Positions 1-13,819 of a DNA stretch of 64,000 nt are shown piece after piece; positions within the stretch are counted from its first letter, which is position 1; each line of letters begins with the position of its first letter. The notes under the pieces were generated by a model. It did not search any database. It saw only the letters and a program-made list of their open reading frames with translations, and was not told where the DNA came from. Source of the stretch: Clarkia xantiana subsp. parviflora (Eukaryota; Streptophyta; Magnoliopsida; Myrtales; Onagraceae); NCBI GenBank assembly GCA_036873135.1, contig JAPTYO010000011.1, forward strand, positions 2,402,298 through 2,466,297. Direction: 5' to 3'. The translations under genes were made by a program, and so were the position numbers.

Positions 1-93
1 ATTGACAAACTATGTGGTGTATATGAGTCAAATGGGTCCTCCCACCTAATAGACTAGTTTATTGGGTTGGACTCTTCCATTTAATGTGTAACA
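1..93 (+). mobile_element. 3' end of an LTR with adjacent primer-binding site
   Basis: The sequence ends in ACA at position 93. Two bases later, at 96-107, comes TGGTATCAGAGT, one base off the initiator-Met tRNA primer-binding site TGGTATCAGAGC that follows the 5' LTR of most plant Copia elements. The LTR start lies outside the window and no coding domain follows, so this is an LTR edge only. Confidence 0.6.
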
Positions 94-107
94 ATTGGTA
101 TCAGAGT

Positions 108-3100
108 CAGACCTTGGAGTGGAGGCCCACTGAGTGGTGGTCTGGAGAAGCCAGTCGTGACCAAATGAACCATCCAATGCAAGTTTAATTATGCGCAGCA
201 TTTATTCTTTCTCAATCATAAATATTCATTTTTATTAAGTTTACAACTTTGACACTGATTTAATTAGACGATGTTTATCATATATAACTCTAGAGTTGGA
301 TTCTACTTTTAAAAATAACCATACAGATAATTTTTATTATTTATAACTTTAAAATTATAATCAATAAACCACAATTAACCCTATGTTACTAGGACATCTC
401 CTGTCTCGGTCTTATGTCCTAGTCTCAGTCTCGTAGATCTTAATCATGCATGTGTTTTTTAAACAAATCACTATCGTCTCTAGCGATTTGGCAGTTTCTC
501 TTCGTTGCACCTTAAAGTAATTGAGATGTGGAGAGAATGTAGAGAGCAAACCAATAGCTATGAAAAACATAATGGATTGCTCAAATTGATTATTACATAG
601 AGGATAGTGTCCTTATAGGGAAAACTAAGGACTAGATAGTTAGTCTCCTAAACATGGAAAACTAGATTAACCTATCTACTCTATCATTCCCTATGCTACT
701 TTACCCTTCTAACTCAGTTTCCAGTTTTTCAATTTGAACACATACTCCAAACTTCAATTCAGACTCATTTTGTTTGATGCTTTCACTTGAATTGGCTGCT
801 GCTGCTGCAAAGTTTTCTTCAAAACTGAATTAATTTGAACTACTCAGTATACTCCTTCATTACTCAATATACTCCTTCATGATTCTGTAATCTGATGACT
901 AGCTGCTGGTCTTGTTCATTCTAATCTGGAAGGCTTGTTGATGCTTCTCATAGTGTAGAAATAACAAAATGAAATTGAAATCTTGACTTGCAGCTTAGTT
1001 TTGTCCTTGGTGGTCTGCTGATATGAATTTGAACAATTGAACTGACTAAATCCACTTGAAGCATCAGTCCACCACCGGAAAAATTGTCAAATTATCTTCA
1101 AACAATCAATACTGTAATAAACTGCAGCAGGTCATCAGTGCTGAAGTATCTACTTCAAGTATCTCAAATACTCTATTCAAATTCACACTGTAAAAGATTG
1201 ACAAATCAGTTTTTGCTGGTGGAACTGAGATCTTCATCAGAAACTGATAATCAACTTCACAAATCTTCAATAAATCAGAATATGTTGAACCTTGATGACT
1301 GCCACTGCCTTCATGGCGAAAAGCTAAGAAAATTACTTGAAATTTAACTGCAGCCGTGCATCTCGCATCTGTCACTGCTTGAATAAAAATTTGAAAATCT
1401 ATGTCCATTTGAGAAGTGTCGCCGTTGAAATCCTTCAAATTCATCATCATGGAAGCTTTGTAACTTCAATTTTCAGTAGATAACTCAAATTCCAGATCAC
1501 ATCTAGCTCAAAACAATCCAGAAATCACGATTACAGTATGAGTGAACAGCAAGAAATATAGCAACGCAGCAAGATAAACATCAACACTAGATTCATCAAT
1601 CAGGCAGCATCGTTGAATCCATCAACCAACTCGCAATTAAATTTGCAACTCAAACCAGAGAATGACGAGAAAACAATACTGAGGCACAAATCGGCTGAAG
1701 AAGAGACACATATTGGTGATGATGAGATTCACAGATCGGTGCTGAGGAAGAAGCACAGATCAGCGTGGCGTTCTGAAGTAGAAGAAGACGGAGAAGCAGG
1801 TGCTCTGATGCCGATAGAAGGAGGAGACGTAGATCAGAGGAGAAGAAGAGCAATGGACTGATGATTTGCTTATTTGATTGATGACTTGATGTTGTTGTTC
1901 TAGGTGTCTATCTGAAGCAGGGGTCAATGACCAAGAGCAGCTGATTTGAAGACCGTATTTGTAGAGATCCGTTCCAGAGAGAAAGCAATAATGTCGTCGT
2001 TGCTGAAGGCGTTCATGGATCTAATGGGCTGCTGCGCACTGGAATTCAGTAAATAGTAGCTGAATTGCATATTAGAAGCTGAATTGCATATCAAATTGAG
2101 ATCACAAGCTTAAGAAGAGAAGCTGGGATATGCATAATTGAAACTGAAACCTGCTAAATCTGATAGCAGACATGAAGAACATCTATGAAATCATGAAGAA
2201 CTCAAACTGAAATGCAGAAATTCGACGAGGGCTCTGAAAAAAAAAAAACATTTTTTCTTTATAAATATACCCCATATCAGAATTTTTCATTTTCAGAATA
2301 AAATTTATGCCGGAAATGATAATTCTGGCATACCTATGTCAATTCTGATATTTCTGGCATGCCTTCGCTTTTTAATTTTTTTCTTTTTTTTTTTGTTTTT
2401 ATTTTTTATTTTTAGGTTTTATTTAAAGAGTTTATGCAGTTTTATCAATTTTTTAATTAGTGATTTAGTTTAGAACTAACGTGGTTAGTAATAGATGGTT
2501 AATTATATAATAACTATAACTTTATGGTTATAAATGATAAAAGTTATCCGTAGGGTTATTTTAAAAACATAATCAAACTCTAGGGTTATATGTGATGACT
2601 TTAATTATTAGAAGAAAAACTTTGGGTTCGAATCTCCTTGCCATGACACTTGTTCAGCTCACTGCGCAATCCATTGACACTTGTGATCTTAATTTGCTTT
2701 AGTTAAATTAATCGGACCATAATATTAACATTATCGTGCGGGTATATATAATTACAACCAACAAAGTTATAATTAAGTTCACTGAAATAAAGCTCCAAGT
2801 GCATGCTCCACGATTTAATTACAAGTATTGTATATCTAATTTATTTCATTTCATTATTAAAAACCCACACTTGGACGTGATCGGCAGCTAGTGGTCGACA
2901 TTATTACTTATATAATATAATTAATTAATTGATAAACCCAAATCAATTAAACAATTCATTTTGCCGATCCGGTCGATCCCCACGCAACTACGTACTTCCT
3001 CTCTCTTTTCCTATAACTACTATATAAATAATTAATAATTAATATATAGCGCCTTTTAATTATCATCATACACATATAATTATAACGTGTGTCATTAATT

Positions 3101-3221
3101 AGCTATAAAGAACTATGTGTATTTGTACTAGCCCTTTTTTTAAAATAAAAATAAAAAATTAATTATATGCCATAATAATTGGTAAATTATAAATTATTCT
3201 TTTAAAACACGTACGTTACAG
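108..3221. other. Non-coding, probably decayed retroelement interior
   Basis: No convincing gene is seen. From about 480 to 2230 the base composition is more balanced and CAG/GAA-rich, with recurring phrases such as CTGAATTGCAT, which fits decayed retroelement DNA downstream of the primer-binding site. The short ORFs on both strands match no family I recognise. From 2240 on it is AT-rich with homopolymer runs. Confidence 0.35.
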
Positions 3222-3346
3222 TCGATTTTGGAAGGCTATTAGTAGAAGCATCTTCATCAGTGAAACCACCACATCCCGATTCAAAGTTTCTTAGTGAGAT
3301 ACTGCCAAAGTTTGATGAGTTGCCAGATTTAGATGATGACCAATAA
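3222..3346 (+). pseudogene. Isolated terminal-exon-like fragment, unrecognised
   Basis: An open frame follows a plausible 3' splice site (GTTACAG at 3215-3221) and ends at TAA 3344-3346. The peptide of about 41 residues is rich in Ser, Pro and Asp, contains an FLSEILPKFDEL-like stretch and ends in an acidic LPDLDDDQ tail. This composition looks like a real protein C-terminus rather than random translation. No upstream exon could be found in the AT-rich DNA before it. It may be the last exon of a degraded or transposed gene. I do not recognise the family. Confidence 0.3.
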
Positions 3347-3755
3347 TGGCTGTTTAGTAGCAGTACCGAGAAGAAGTCTAATGGAGGAAGATGATATGTG
3401 AACCAAGAGATGAGGTTTGGAAAGCATGTATTCACATAGAATCGGCTGATATTTATGCTCCGCCTTATGTGTTCCCCTACTAATTGACATTCTTACTTAT
3501 TTGGGTGCTTTCATGCTGCTATTGTTGTGTTTTGCATGCATACCGGAGTTGAGACTCTTAAATGAGCGGACTCTCTCGTTCAGACAGAGATTGTCAGTTG
3601 AAGGACATTACTAGGGGAATAGGTAAGATTGTAGCAAGTAAGTGTAATGCAAGTTAGAATGATGATATAGCCACGATAGTAGACTTGTTATACTTTAGGG
3701 TATGGATGGATGTAAGAGGAGATATGTTGTTGGTGGTGGTGGGTCTTATTTGTTT

Positions 3756-4058
3756 GGGTTAAGAGTCATTTTGGTACCACATGTTTGCACAAATTACACT
3801 GTTCATACCATTAGTATTTTTTGTACCGAATTGGTACCATATGTTTCCAAACCTTACTGTTTTGGTACTTCCGTTACCATTCCGTCAAAAACGGTCGTTA
3901 AATGGCATGTGTCATGCACGTGAGCAGCCCAAAACTTTCAATTTTGTTACAATTTAGTCCATCTAATACATCCCTAACTTTTATTTTGTTCAATTTAGTC
4001 ATAAAATTTCAAAACCAAACCATTTTCCCAAATTGACCTAGCTGGACCTAGCCATGGG
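3756..4058 (+). mobile_element. One-ended copy of a long-TIR Mutator-like element
   Basis: The segment begins GGGTTAAGAGTCATTTTGGTACC and carries the hallmarks of the elements at 9658, 18248 and 19105: 'TTGGTACCATATGTTT', 'CAATTTTGTT...CAATTTAGTC' and 'ACCTAGCCATGG'. Only the left arm is present, with no inverted partner downstream, so it is truncated. Confidence 0.6.
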
Positions 4059-7000
4059 CGTTTAAATGTGTTTTGTTTGAATATGATTAGACATGTTATT
4101 ATTTAATGTGATGATCTTATTAAATGTGTTTTGTTAAGAAAACGTCTCATGGAAATTGATGTTTGGATTTGTATATATATGTATGTGATTTGGATTTCGA
4201 TTTGGATTTGGATTTGTTTGTATGAGACGTTTTATAAAGGCGTTTTGCTTTGGTTCAACGTATCGATACGGTAAAGGATCCTATTTTTGAATGATATGCC
4301 GGCCCGACCTAGCGGGTGATCTGGTGACTCCTCATCCAGCGGGAGAATGCTGAGAGTTTGTTTGGTCAAAGAGGCGTAGCGCGCGAGTCATCCCAATGTT
4401 AAAGGAAAAAATTTCAAAAATGTTTTAAAGGAGTTTTCGATACGTTTTGATATCTGTTCAAATACTCTTTTTAAATGCGATTATGAAATTATTTTCAAAA
4501 TTAAGTTTTAGTCAGCATAATTATGTAACTTTCATCGAAGCTTTGTTTGATTTGTTATTGGTCAGAAGAATGTTTCAAATGATACTTGTTCCGGTAGGTT
4601 TAAGGTTATGTTTACTTACTAGGTTGTTCCCGCAACCTAACCCTCAACTCAATCAACCGTTTCAGGATAGATTATTGATTTGTGGATCTTTAGAATAAAG
4701 AAGGAACAAGATGGTCAAGATATATATATATATCTCAACATTCCAACCATTATATCGAGATCTTCTTCTTCACAGAACAAATCCTCTCAGAACTTCTCCT
4801 CTCAAATCTAATTCTAAGTTGCTTGTCCATTGTCTTCTAAGCTGTGGATCGCGGTAACTCCAAAACAAGAATCAAGATATATATACATATTGATCATTTC
4901 CTTATTTGTTCATATATCTTTGATATGAATTTCAAATAGCTAGCCAAATCTTGGATATTTTGATACATTCATCTAAGAAATATATTATTGATCATATATT
5001 CCTCTATTGTTTTTTGAAGTTATGTGTTTATGTTAATTTAATTAGTCGCGTATTAATTAGATTGCATTATTTAAGAATTGATGAATTGATTTGTTTTGTT
5101 GTTGACAAATTATTTGATTGCCATAAAAATATAAAATGTATAACTAGAGTGTAAAATTGTTAATATGTTTTGAACATTTAATAGTATACATTTTCAATTA
5201 AAATTGATTTCATAAAATTCTATATATTGGTTGGTTATGTAATTTAAATATACCAATGACATAATAGTATTTTCTCGACTATTCAAAAATTCACCTAACT
5301 TTTATGTTATCGAATGATCACATTTATAAATGTAATTTGATCATGTTATGTTATCATGCCAAATTTGAATATAGTTAAATGAAAATTGATATTCATATCA
5401 TAATGATTATAAAATATCATGAGTTGTTTTCTAAATTGTAACATTTAATAAAAAGGGAAAAGAAACAAATTATAAGTGATATTGCACTTTTTGTTTTTAC
5501 AAGATTTGTATAGGTGGAATGGTGAATCATAGATGGCAATTTAGTCATTAGTTTCTAATATTAACCTAGCCCAATAAGTTTTTTTTTTAAGTCATTAATT
5601 TTGTGTGTTTTTGTTCTAAAATATGTGAATCCAGTTTGGCTAGTAACTCAATTTTTCTATAAAGTTTATCCAGTTTAACAGCTTTTTAGAAAGAAAAAAA
5701 ACTACAAAACTAATAATATTTGTTATACATGTAACATAAAAATGAATCATTAGTTTTTTTTATAATTATTTAATCTGTCCATAATAAATATATTTGTTGA
5801 TAACTATTTTTTTTTTCCTAAACTACAGTTTTGATTTAAGATTATTTTCTGTTAGGATTAATGAAATTTCCAAACAAATTGTTTAAAACAGGAGAAAAGC
5901 CATAGAAAAAATGAATTCAAAACGAAAATATGAGAAGTTAGGAAATAGATCATCATAAAATTTAACATTTCCTTCAGGAGAAAAGAAAAGGATAAAGAGG
6001 GAAATATGAGAGATAAGTGAAGATGTATACACATAAGAATTTTCGATTATTATGACTGTTAATTATTTAATTTACACCACCCACTAAATATGATCATATA
6101 ATAAGTTTAAATATTTTTAAACACGAATAGGATATTCAATTTTTCGTATGTTATTCGAATGTATTTCTACATATAAGATCTATAAACAAATATTAAATAA
6201 TAAATTTCATATTTTAAAAAATAAAAATTAATATGTTAGTATTTATAAATTTTTAATTTAGTGTCGACAAACTTTAAAAATTATGTAGCTAATTGGAGTT
6301 TTAGAAAATATTAATTATTAAACAGTATTTGCTAAAAAAAATATTAAAGAATTAATTTTTTTTTTCATAATTAAATAATTAAACTTATTTAACTTAATAT
6401 GATCGTAATATGATATGTGTCGTATTATACCATTTAAACATGACACGAAAATTAGAAGCTTCAGCACAATAAATGCAAATGCAAATGGTTCGTGTGCGGA
6501 TTTAACATAATTGTTTTTTTTTTTCAACATTTAACAATATATAATAATATTGTTGAAGTTGCATTGGTTTACTTGGATTAGAATTTAGAAATTTAGAACG
6601 GTGGCTCACGCATTAACCATTTTTGTAACTTTAAAATTATTATATTATATAAAATAATTCACTTTATAAGGATATTATTTGTTAGACCAGGCCAGCTGTT
6701 AAAATAAATTGCAATCTAAATGACGAATTGAGTTCCAATTTCTCAGGAGACATTTTCTTATGCGAATTTAACTCTAGTGCTCTCTTCAAAAATTATTATT
6801 GCAATTTTATGATTTAAAATAAAATTTAAAATTTCTGACCTTAAATGAATATTGTTTTGTCACATGACATAATTGTCGACCTTATTCTTTAAAACCAACC
6901 TAAAAAAATATAGATTATTATATAATATCATATTATTAAAAAAAATTAGAATTTTTTTAACTATAATATTGAATATAGTAATTAAACATGTATACCTTTT

Positions 7001-7350
7001 TTTTTCTACAATATTGAGATTTGAGATTTTTTTTTTTTTCACATGAAATTAAAAGTAACGAGCTTTCTAATTAATGATAGATTTTGTATCACTTAAAATG
7101 TCGTGTAATTACATGTATGTAAATAATAACTAGTAAATACATAAATAAGGTTGTTTGAACTTTGACATTTCTTGTTGTGTATAAATATTTATCATGTTAT
7201 GTTGAACGAAGGAAATGCACTACGAAAAGTATCAATATAAGCAGTCTGGTTGGCACCAAAAAATTGTACATGTTATAAGCAGCCTTCTTTGACTTAATTA
7301 CCACCCCCAAATGAATCTAAAGAAAAACATTTCTTAGAAGATGCAAATAT

Positions 7351-7382
<32 letters not shown>

Positions 7383-7563
7383 TGTCACCGTCACCTAATT
7401 TGAACTAATTTTTAAGGTACATATAACATATTATTATATTGAAATAGTTACACGTTCGACCAAAGCGATACATGGCCCTTCAGTAGAGTTAAAAGCTGAC
7501 TCATGTATCCTGATAATAATTCTCGAAGGTATGAGAAAAGTTTGGGATAAGAAACTGATGGAG

Positions 7564-7598
<35 letters not shown>

Positions 7599-7780
7599 TT
7601 AAATATCAACTTGATCTGGAACTTATATAGATTGGTTCAGGCAAATGTTTGGTATTAACCTAGGTACCAGAAGAAAAATATAGCAACTTGCAGAAACAAA
7701 TTATTAATGTTTCTTATTTCAGTATCACTTCACAGTACGTACATAACTAAAAAAAATAATATTATGTTTATTATTATAAA
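4059..7780. other. AT-rich intergenic DNA
   Basis: No gene is supported. The stretch is strongly AT-rich with many poly-A/T tracts and two TA microsatellites (about 7347-7382 and 7567-7594). The few ORFs are short, lysine/isoleucine-rich and look like chance frames. Confidence 0.6.
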
Positions 7781-8276
7781 GGGAAAAAAACATATTTAGT
7801 GTTTCAGGTTTACCTCATGTTTCAGTTTGGTGTCTTAGGATTAAAGTGTTGATATGGACTGTCCTAGGTTTCATTTTTGTTAAAATTTGGTGTATCCGCC
7901 CGTCTTTTCCTTTTCTTTCAACTATTTCCATCAACCGACTCACCCACTTATAATCCATCACTTTTTACTTTTCACAAAATCGTCAAATTCCACCCAAAAG
8001 TTGAACATAAAAAGAAAAGTTTATAGCATGACAATTTCGAGCGACAACAAAGCATGATTTATTTGGGCAAATGTGGTCAACTTCTTAGGTGATGGTCCCG
8101 ACAAAGTGATGAGAAGGGAGCATGTTTGGGAGCTCGGATATGACAGTCGGGATTGGCTTTTCTAAAACAATTACACTGAGACACCAAATTTCAACCAAAA
8201 TGAAACATGAGACACTCAATTTAAACGCCAGACACCAAACTGAAACATTACTTTGAGACAGTAAATAAAGTGGCTT
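7781..8276. mobile_element. Diverged member of a 0.4-0.5 kb inverted-repeat element family
   Basis: The left end carries GTTTCAGGTTTACCTCATGT and 'TTTGGTGTCT'. The right end has the inverted counterparts 'GAGACACCAAATTTCAACC' and 'GAGACAGTAAATA'. Its middle (8030-8165) matches the element at 48439-48958, including AGCGACAACAAAGCATGATT. Target-site duplications are not clear here, so the ends are approximate. Confidence 0.7.
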
Positions 8277-9648
8277 AATTATTTCATAGTTTTCACTAGT
8301 TATTCTTATTTATTGAAATGAAATAGGCATATAAAATGTATGTCCTCCGTACCATTTTGCGGGCGGTTTGTCTAACATCATTTTAAAGTATTTGTGCTTT
8401 ATGCATTATTTTTGTTTAGAAATTATTTTATTTATAGTTTAATTCTTCAATTTTAAGAGCATTATACTATGTCTCTTATTAGCAATTATTTCATTTTTAT
8501 TTTTGCTTCCGAATATTTTTTTTTTGTGTTTTTTTTTTAAAAAACTGTTATTTTTATTTTCTACAATGTAAACCTTAACATTTAAATTCAAAAAAAAAAA
8601 AAAAACTTAAAATTCACTTTATAAACGTTGTGATTATTCAGTTTAATTTTACAAATTTTTGGGTAAAATTATAAATAAAATATTTGCAAAAATAAGTATA
8701 AAGCATGAATACTTTCAAAGGATTCTAGCAAATCCCTTTTGCGGGCGGGGTTATATTATGGGATTAATTATTTGTAATGTATATTATGGGAGGGATGATA
8801 ATGTTTTCTTTTAATTATTTTATTTATCACAACTTGGGATGATGTGTGAAAATTTGTCCTTTTACCCTAAACATTCAGTTAATGCACACGGCTTTGACTT
8901 TTGCGGGTATCACATGCCCAGGTGCAACGTTGTCAGAACGAAGATCCCGTTCGTAGATTCGACCAGCAATCCTTTTGATTTTAGGAATACAACTCAATTC
9001 AGATTTGTATTCCGGTCAATATTGTTATTAAATTGGTTGAACTAACCGGTAAAGAGAGTTGTTTTCTTAGGTTTGACTCGAGCCCGCTAAAGACATCTAT
9101 GTGAATAATTTTAACATTAACGTTTTCGGTCCAAAATTGCGAAAGAAATATTGTATTAAAAAAAAAACCGACATAGAATTTCAATTCTAGATAAATCCAT
9201 ATAAGTTTAGGTTGTTTTATTCACTCATAAATTATTTTGCTTATGTTAATTGTTAAGTCTCATTTTAGTTAAGGTGGAACGTTTAGTATTAGTTTGACGT
9301 TATTAACCCAGTATTTATTTTTTTAGAAGATTAAAACTTAAATTTTATATTTAGAATACTTTTGTAGGGTATGGAGGATAAGATTTTGAAGATAACATTT
9401 TGATAGTTATTTGTACGATTTTGTAATACGATTATCAATCCAATCCTAAAAGGTATATTTGATCTGATCCTATCGACACGATTCTAAATTTCCGATCCTA
9501 CGTCGAGTCCGACTTCTGGTCGGACAAGTGGTGGGCCCGAAGAGGTATCTATATAGTATATACCAGCACTTTTCTTTGGTTTTTTTTTTTTTTTTCATTT
9601 GATTATTTTTTTTCCAACTTTTGCAGTTTGATGGCTATGCAAGTTTTA
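8277..9648. other. AT-rich intergenic DNA
   Basis: No gene is supported. Short frames near 8839-9184 show no recognisable domain. Confidence 0.5.
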
Positions 9649-9657
9649 TTTATTTAT

Positions 9658-10180
9658 GGGTTAACAAGTCTTTTGGTCCATGATGTTTGACAACTTTTGG
9701 GTTTTGGTCAATGATGTTTTTTTTTTTACCTAGTTTTGGTACCATATGTTTGTAGATTTTTTCTAGTTTTGGTCTAACTGTTACTTTCCGTCCATTTTTT
9801 GACATGTACAAGTCATGTGATCTATCATAAACTTTCAATTTTGTTCAATTTAGTCCCTCTAATACTTTCCTAACCTTTTTTGGTTCAATTTAGTCCCGAA
9901 GTTTCAAAAATTCAATTGGACCTATTGTCCAATTGTGGTCAATTTTGAAACTTCGGGACTAAATTGAACAAAAAAAAAGGTTAAGAAAGTATTAGAGGGA
10001 CTAAATTTAAAGTTTAGAGTGGATCACGTGACTTGAACATGTCAAAAAATGGACGGAATGTAACGGTTAGACCAAAACTAGAAAAAAATCTGCAAACATA
10101 TGGTACCAAAACTAGGTAAAAAAAACATGACCAAAACCCAAAAGTTGTCAAACATCATGGACCAAAAGACCCGTTAACCC
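9658..10180. mobile_element. Long-TIR Mutator-like MITE, complete
   Basis: The element starts GGGTTAACAAGTCTTTTGGTCC and ends with the inverse, GACCCGTTAACCC. Its two halves are near-perfect inverted repeats of over 200 bp, so it can fold into a long hairpin. It is flanked by a perfect 9-bp duplication TTTATTTAT (9649-9657 and 10181-10189), the size expected for Mutator-like transposition. It has no coding capacity; ORFs inside are by-products of the palindrome. Confidence 0.88.
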
Positions 10181-10189
10181 TTTATTTAT

Positions 10190-11132
10190 TGAATAATACT
10201 TTAGTACGGAGGCTTTCCGTTTTCTGGCAAATAGCAGAGGCAAATCATTTATTGCCACGTCAGAAGATAGTATCTATTTAAAATGTTTGAGTTCCAGGGA
10301 ATAAGTAACTACTAAGAAGTCACAGTGAAATTTTTTTTGTTTTCTTTCTTTTTCTATAGAAATATAACTAAGTTAAATAATTTCCTTCTATTTTTTATCC
10401 TATTCTATATAATATATATATATATATATATGTAAAACGATTAATAACCAAATCGCTACAGAAATTTTGTTCAATTACAAATCGTTATGAACTTTATATT
10501 TTTTCATTATAATATACATAATAATCCAGTTTGTTATAACGTAAGAATACTTATAGACTTATTTATACTATAGGGTTCATCTGACCAAACTACTCACATA
10601 ATTAATAGATTTTTAGAAGAAAAAAATCATAAAATTATTTAAACACATTTACCCTCTAGGGTTCACCCGTTCCAATAGGTTTTTAGAAAAAAAAAATAGA
10701 AAATTATTTAAACACATTTAACCTCTAGGGTTTACCTGTCCCAATAGGGATTTAGAAAAAAAAAAAATTCACAAAACAACTGTAAATTATCATATATTAA
10801 TAAAAAGAGATAAACATATATATAAATTAATTAAACTTAACTAGATTTTAAAAAAATGGTCAAAAGAAATCGTTAGATACATAAACATGTGATGCACTCT
10901 ACAAAAATGTATGAGAGATGCTGATGTGTCATTGTAAAATCGAAATTAACTTTAAAACACACCAAAATCAAAGTTGGTGACGCATTATATTTTACGTCGT
11001 TAATTTTTTTATTTAATCTCTATAAAGATATTTTTTCCCTCTAATTTATTATAATATTATTTAATTTTGAAATATCTGTCAGAAAAAACCATAAATATTT
11101 ATACAGTAGTCTGATTAACAGATGAAATGTGA

Positions 11133-11170
<38 letters not shown>

Positions 11171-11527
11171 TTACGTACATCACTCTAGCATATTAATTAA
11201 TGAATATGCTTTTTAATTTATTTATTGTAAAAACAAATTTGCCATTTAATTATATTATAACTTAAATTTTTATATATATCGATTAAAATTTCGTACAACA
11301 GCATGAATTAAAATAAAGTTGTATGATATAATCCAATTACAAAATACAATTATATTGTATATTACTACCTTTTTTTGGGTCAAAATGACTAAAGAATTGA
11401 TAATATTTGTTAAAAGTTAAAACTAAAAAAAAAATTACGAGAGATGATTGATTATATGCGATGCACCTATTAGAAACATAGAAAAGATGATGATGTGTCA
11501 CAATTTCACTGGGCTCTGTTTTTCTAC

Positions 11528-11534
<7 letters not shown>
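10190..11534. other. AT-rich intergenic DNA with short tandem duplication
   Basis: No gene is supported. About 10640-10770 holds two diverged copies of a unit of about 75 bp beginning near TTTAAACACATTTA and containing CCTCTAGGGTT. TA microsatellites occur near 10411-10431 and 11137-11164. Confidence 0.5.

Positions 11535-11563
<29 letters not shown>
11535..11563. repeat. Uninterrupted 29-nt poly-G tract
   Basis: A run of 29 G residues follows TTTTA and precedes CAACTCCC. The downstream CCAACTTTTGCA...ATGCAAGTT resembles the sequence just before the element at 9658. The length may be affected by sequencing error. Confidence 0.8.
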
Positions 11564-11565
<2 letters not shown>

Positions 11566-11730
11566 ACTCCCTTATTTATTTTTTCCAACTTTTGCATTTT
11601 GATGACTATATGCAAGTTCTTTTTTTATCGGGTGCTCCTAGGGTTAGTGACGGATGTTACATATAAAATGGGGGTGATAACTGATAAACATACCTCATTA
11701 TTATTATTATTGAGTATTTTTAGTGAGACT

Positions 11731-13254
11731 TTAGAGAACTTGCAATGGTAATTCCTAATTCCATGTTGTAAATTTATCATTGTAGAGAGTTCCTAGTTCC
11801 ACTTACTGTTGGTTTCTACTTGTAATGATTAAATATGAACTTGGGTTTGCAACGGGAGTTCCTTTTTCCAAAATGGGAGTTCCTAGTTCCTAGATTTGCC
11901 ACTGGACGCTGACTAGGCGCCACTAGGCGTGACTGGGACAACAAATATTACCGTTTTGCCATTATAAAATGAATAGTGAAGTCGGACAGTTCCCACTAGT
12001 AGGGACTCCCCCAATTACTGTTCATGTCGGTTCCTACTTGATAATATTATTTTATTCAATTGTTTTGCTTCTCTTTTGGATTATATATATAATTATGCTA
12101 CGCTAACTCGGATAAGGACACGAGCCGTAATATGTCGTTTTTAATATTAAATAAGTTAAATAATGACACGAACCAAAATTACTATTTTTTAACTTTGAAT
12201 CAATTTCAGAGTTTTTAGACGCAATTTTTTTATATTTAACCATGTAACACAACCTCAATTCAAAATTTCGAAAAATAGTATAGAATTTCATATTATTAAA
12301 CGTGAAATAATTTTTTTACTAAAAAATATTAAAAAAATTTAATGCATATTTATTTATATATAATCTAATTATTATATTATTATTCTATAAAAGGAAGATA
12401 TTTTAAGAATGATATACAATATATTTTTTTGTTTTATGTATATTAAAATCATTAGTAAAAATATATTATATATTCGTTTTTATACAATTTTTTAAATACC
12501 AAAAGAATCGCAATTACTTTTAAATATATAGTACGTAAATAATTGAACTAACCCTAACGACGCCGACTTTCGAATTTTGGGATAATTAACAACACAACTC
12601 GGTCAAAGTTGGAACCCAAATATTTGATCCAAAAATGAAACTTTGAGGAATTCATAAAAAAATATAAATTTCGTTAAATAATCAATTATATTTTTAATTT
12701 TTTTAACATATTTTTTCCAAATTTATTTTAATTTATTCAGTTTAACACTTGAATCTCATTCATTGGTTTGTCATGTCCGTATTTTTAAAAACATGAATAT
12801 TTAATTTATATATAATGCTTAAAAAAATTTGGTCGAACACTATTGGATTTTAGTATGCATGTGCTAATTCTATGTTGTCTCAAATATATATGTATTCATT
12901 TTTTTTTGTTGACAAATTCAATATATTATTTGTATTACGATTTTTAAATTATGACAATCATATTTAATAAAATTACGTGCTTATTTATATGTTATATTCG
13001 TGACTTTTTATATAATTATTTGAATACCAAAATATAAATATTTAATTTATCTATAGTGTTTTTTGTACAAAAAAATATATTGTGAATATAAAATTATGTG
13101 GGTCCCAATTTGGAAGTGGAACTAGGTCTCCACCACTAGAGAGAGTTCTCATTTTTCTGTAGCATTTACTGTAGCAGTTCCTACTTTGATGAGTTGACAG
13201 TGACGTGGCGGGTGACATGGAGGAACTAGGAACTCACCATTGCAAGTGCTCTTA
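11731..13254. mobile_element. Non-autonomous DNA element with TIR (T)(T/A)AGAGNACTTGCAATGG
   Basis: The left end TTAGAGAACTTGCAATGG is matched by the inverted right end, which reads TAAGAGCACTTGCAATGG on the reverse strand. Both ends carry subterminal copies of GGAACTAGGAACT or its inverse. The roughly 1-kb middle is AT-rich with no transposase frame. I could not find a clear target-site duplication, so the superfamily is left open. Confidence 0.65.
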
Positions 13255-13600
13255 GGATTATTTTTAAAGAAAAATATATTGTGAATTTCATTATTTTAGT
13301 GTAATGTCCCTATTATTTTGTTTGAGGCACTAAGAATCTCGTTATTTTGTGTAAGACACTAAGAACTCTATTATTATTTTGTAAGACCTTATTATTATTT
13401 TGTAACACTATCATTCAATCCATTCAGAAAAAATTATCAAATTTAAAGTTGAGAGCTTTTGACTTAAAGAGTATGTTTGTAAGTTTTATTATTCATGTCT
13501 CCTTTGCTAGATTATAAATTGTAGTTATTATAATCTAATGTACTCCGTTAGTAGGTCCAATAAGTACAAGTATATAAACCATGCAATATGCTTGGTGAAA
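13255..13600. repeat. Dispersed repeat shared with 50430-50710
   Basis: The phrases TATTATTTTGTAAGACC, TTGTGTAAGACA, TTCAATCCATTC and GAAGAGTATGTTT (or one-base variants) recur in the same order and orientation near 50430-50710. It is an anciently duplicated non-coding repeat with no coding content. Confidence 0.6.
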
Positions 13601-13819
13601 AATATGGGTTTTAGTACCAATATGTTTTAGGATTAAAGAGTCTTTTGGCGCCATATGTGATGGATATACACTCAATTTAGACTCGTTTTCATTCGGAGTG
13701 TATTATTTTAATTACCCCACGAATGATTGTAGATCGAAACTTTGACTCGAACACGTCACCTGCGGCGAAATGGTCCGGACGAGAAAAAAACGCCCGCCCG
13801 GATACTTTGCCGGGTCTGA

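Noticed and set aside
2625..2650. GGTTCGAATCTCC, a polymerase III B-box match
   Set aside because: No A box, no cloverleaf and no target duplication or A-tail were found nearby, so neither tRNA nor SINE can be supported.
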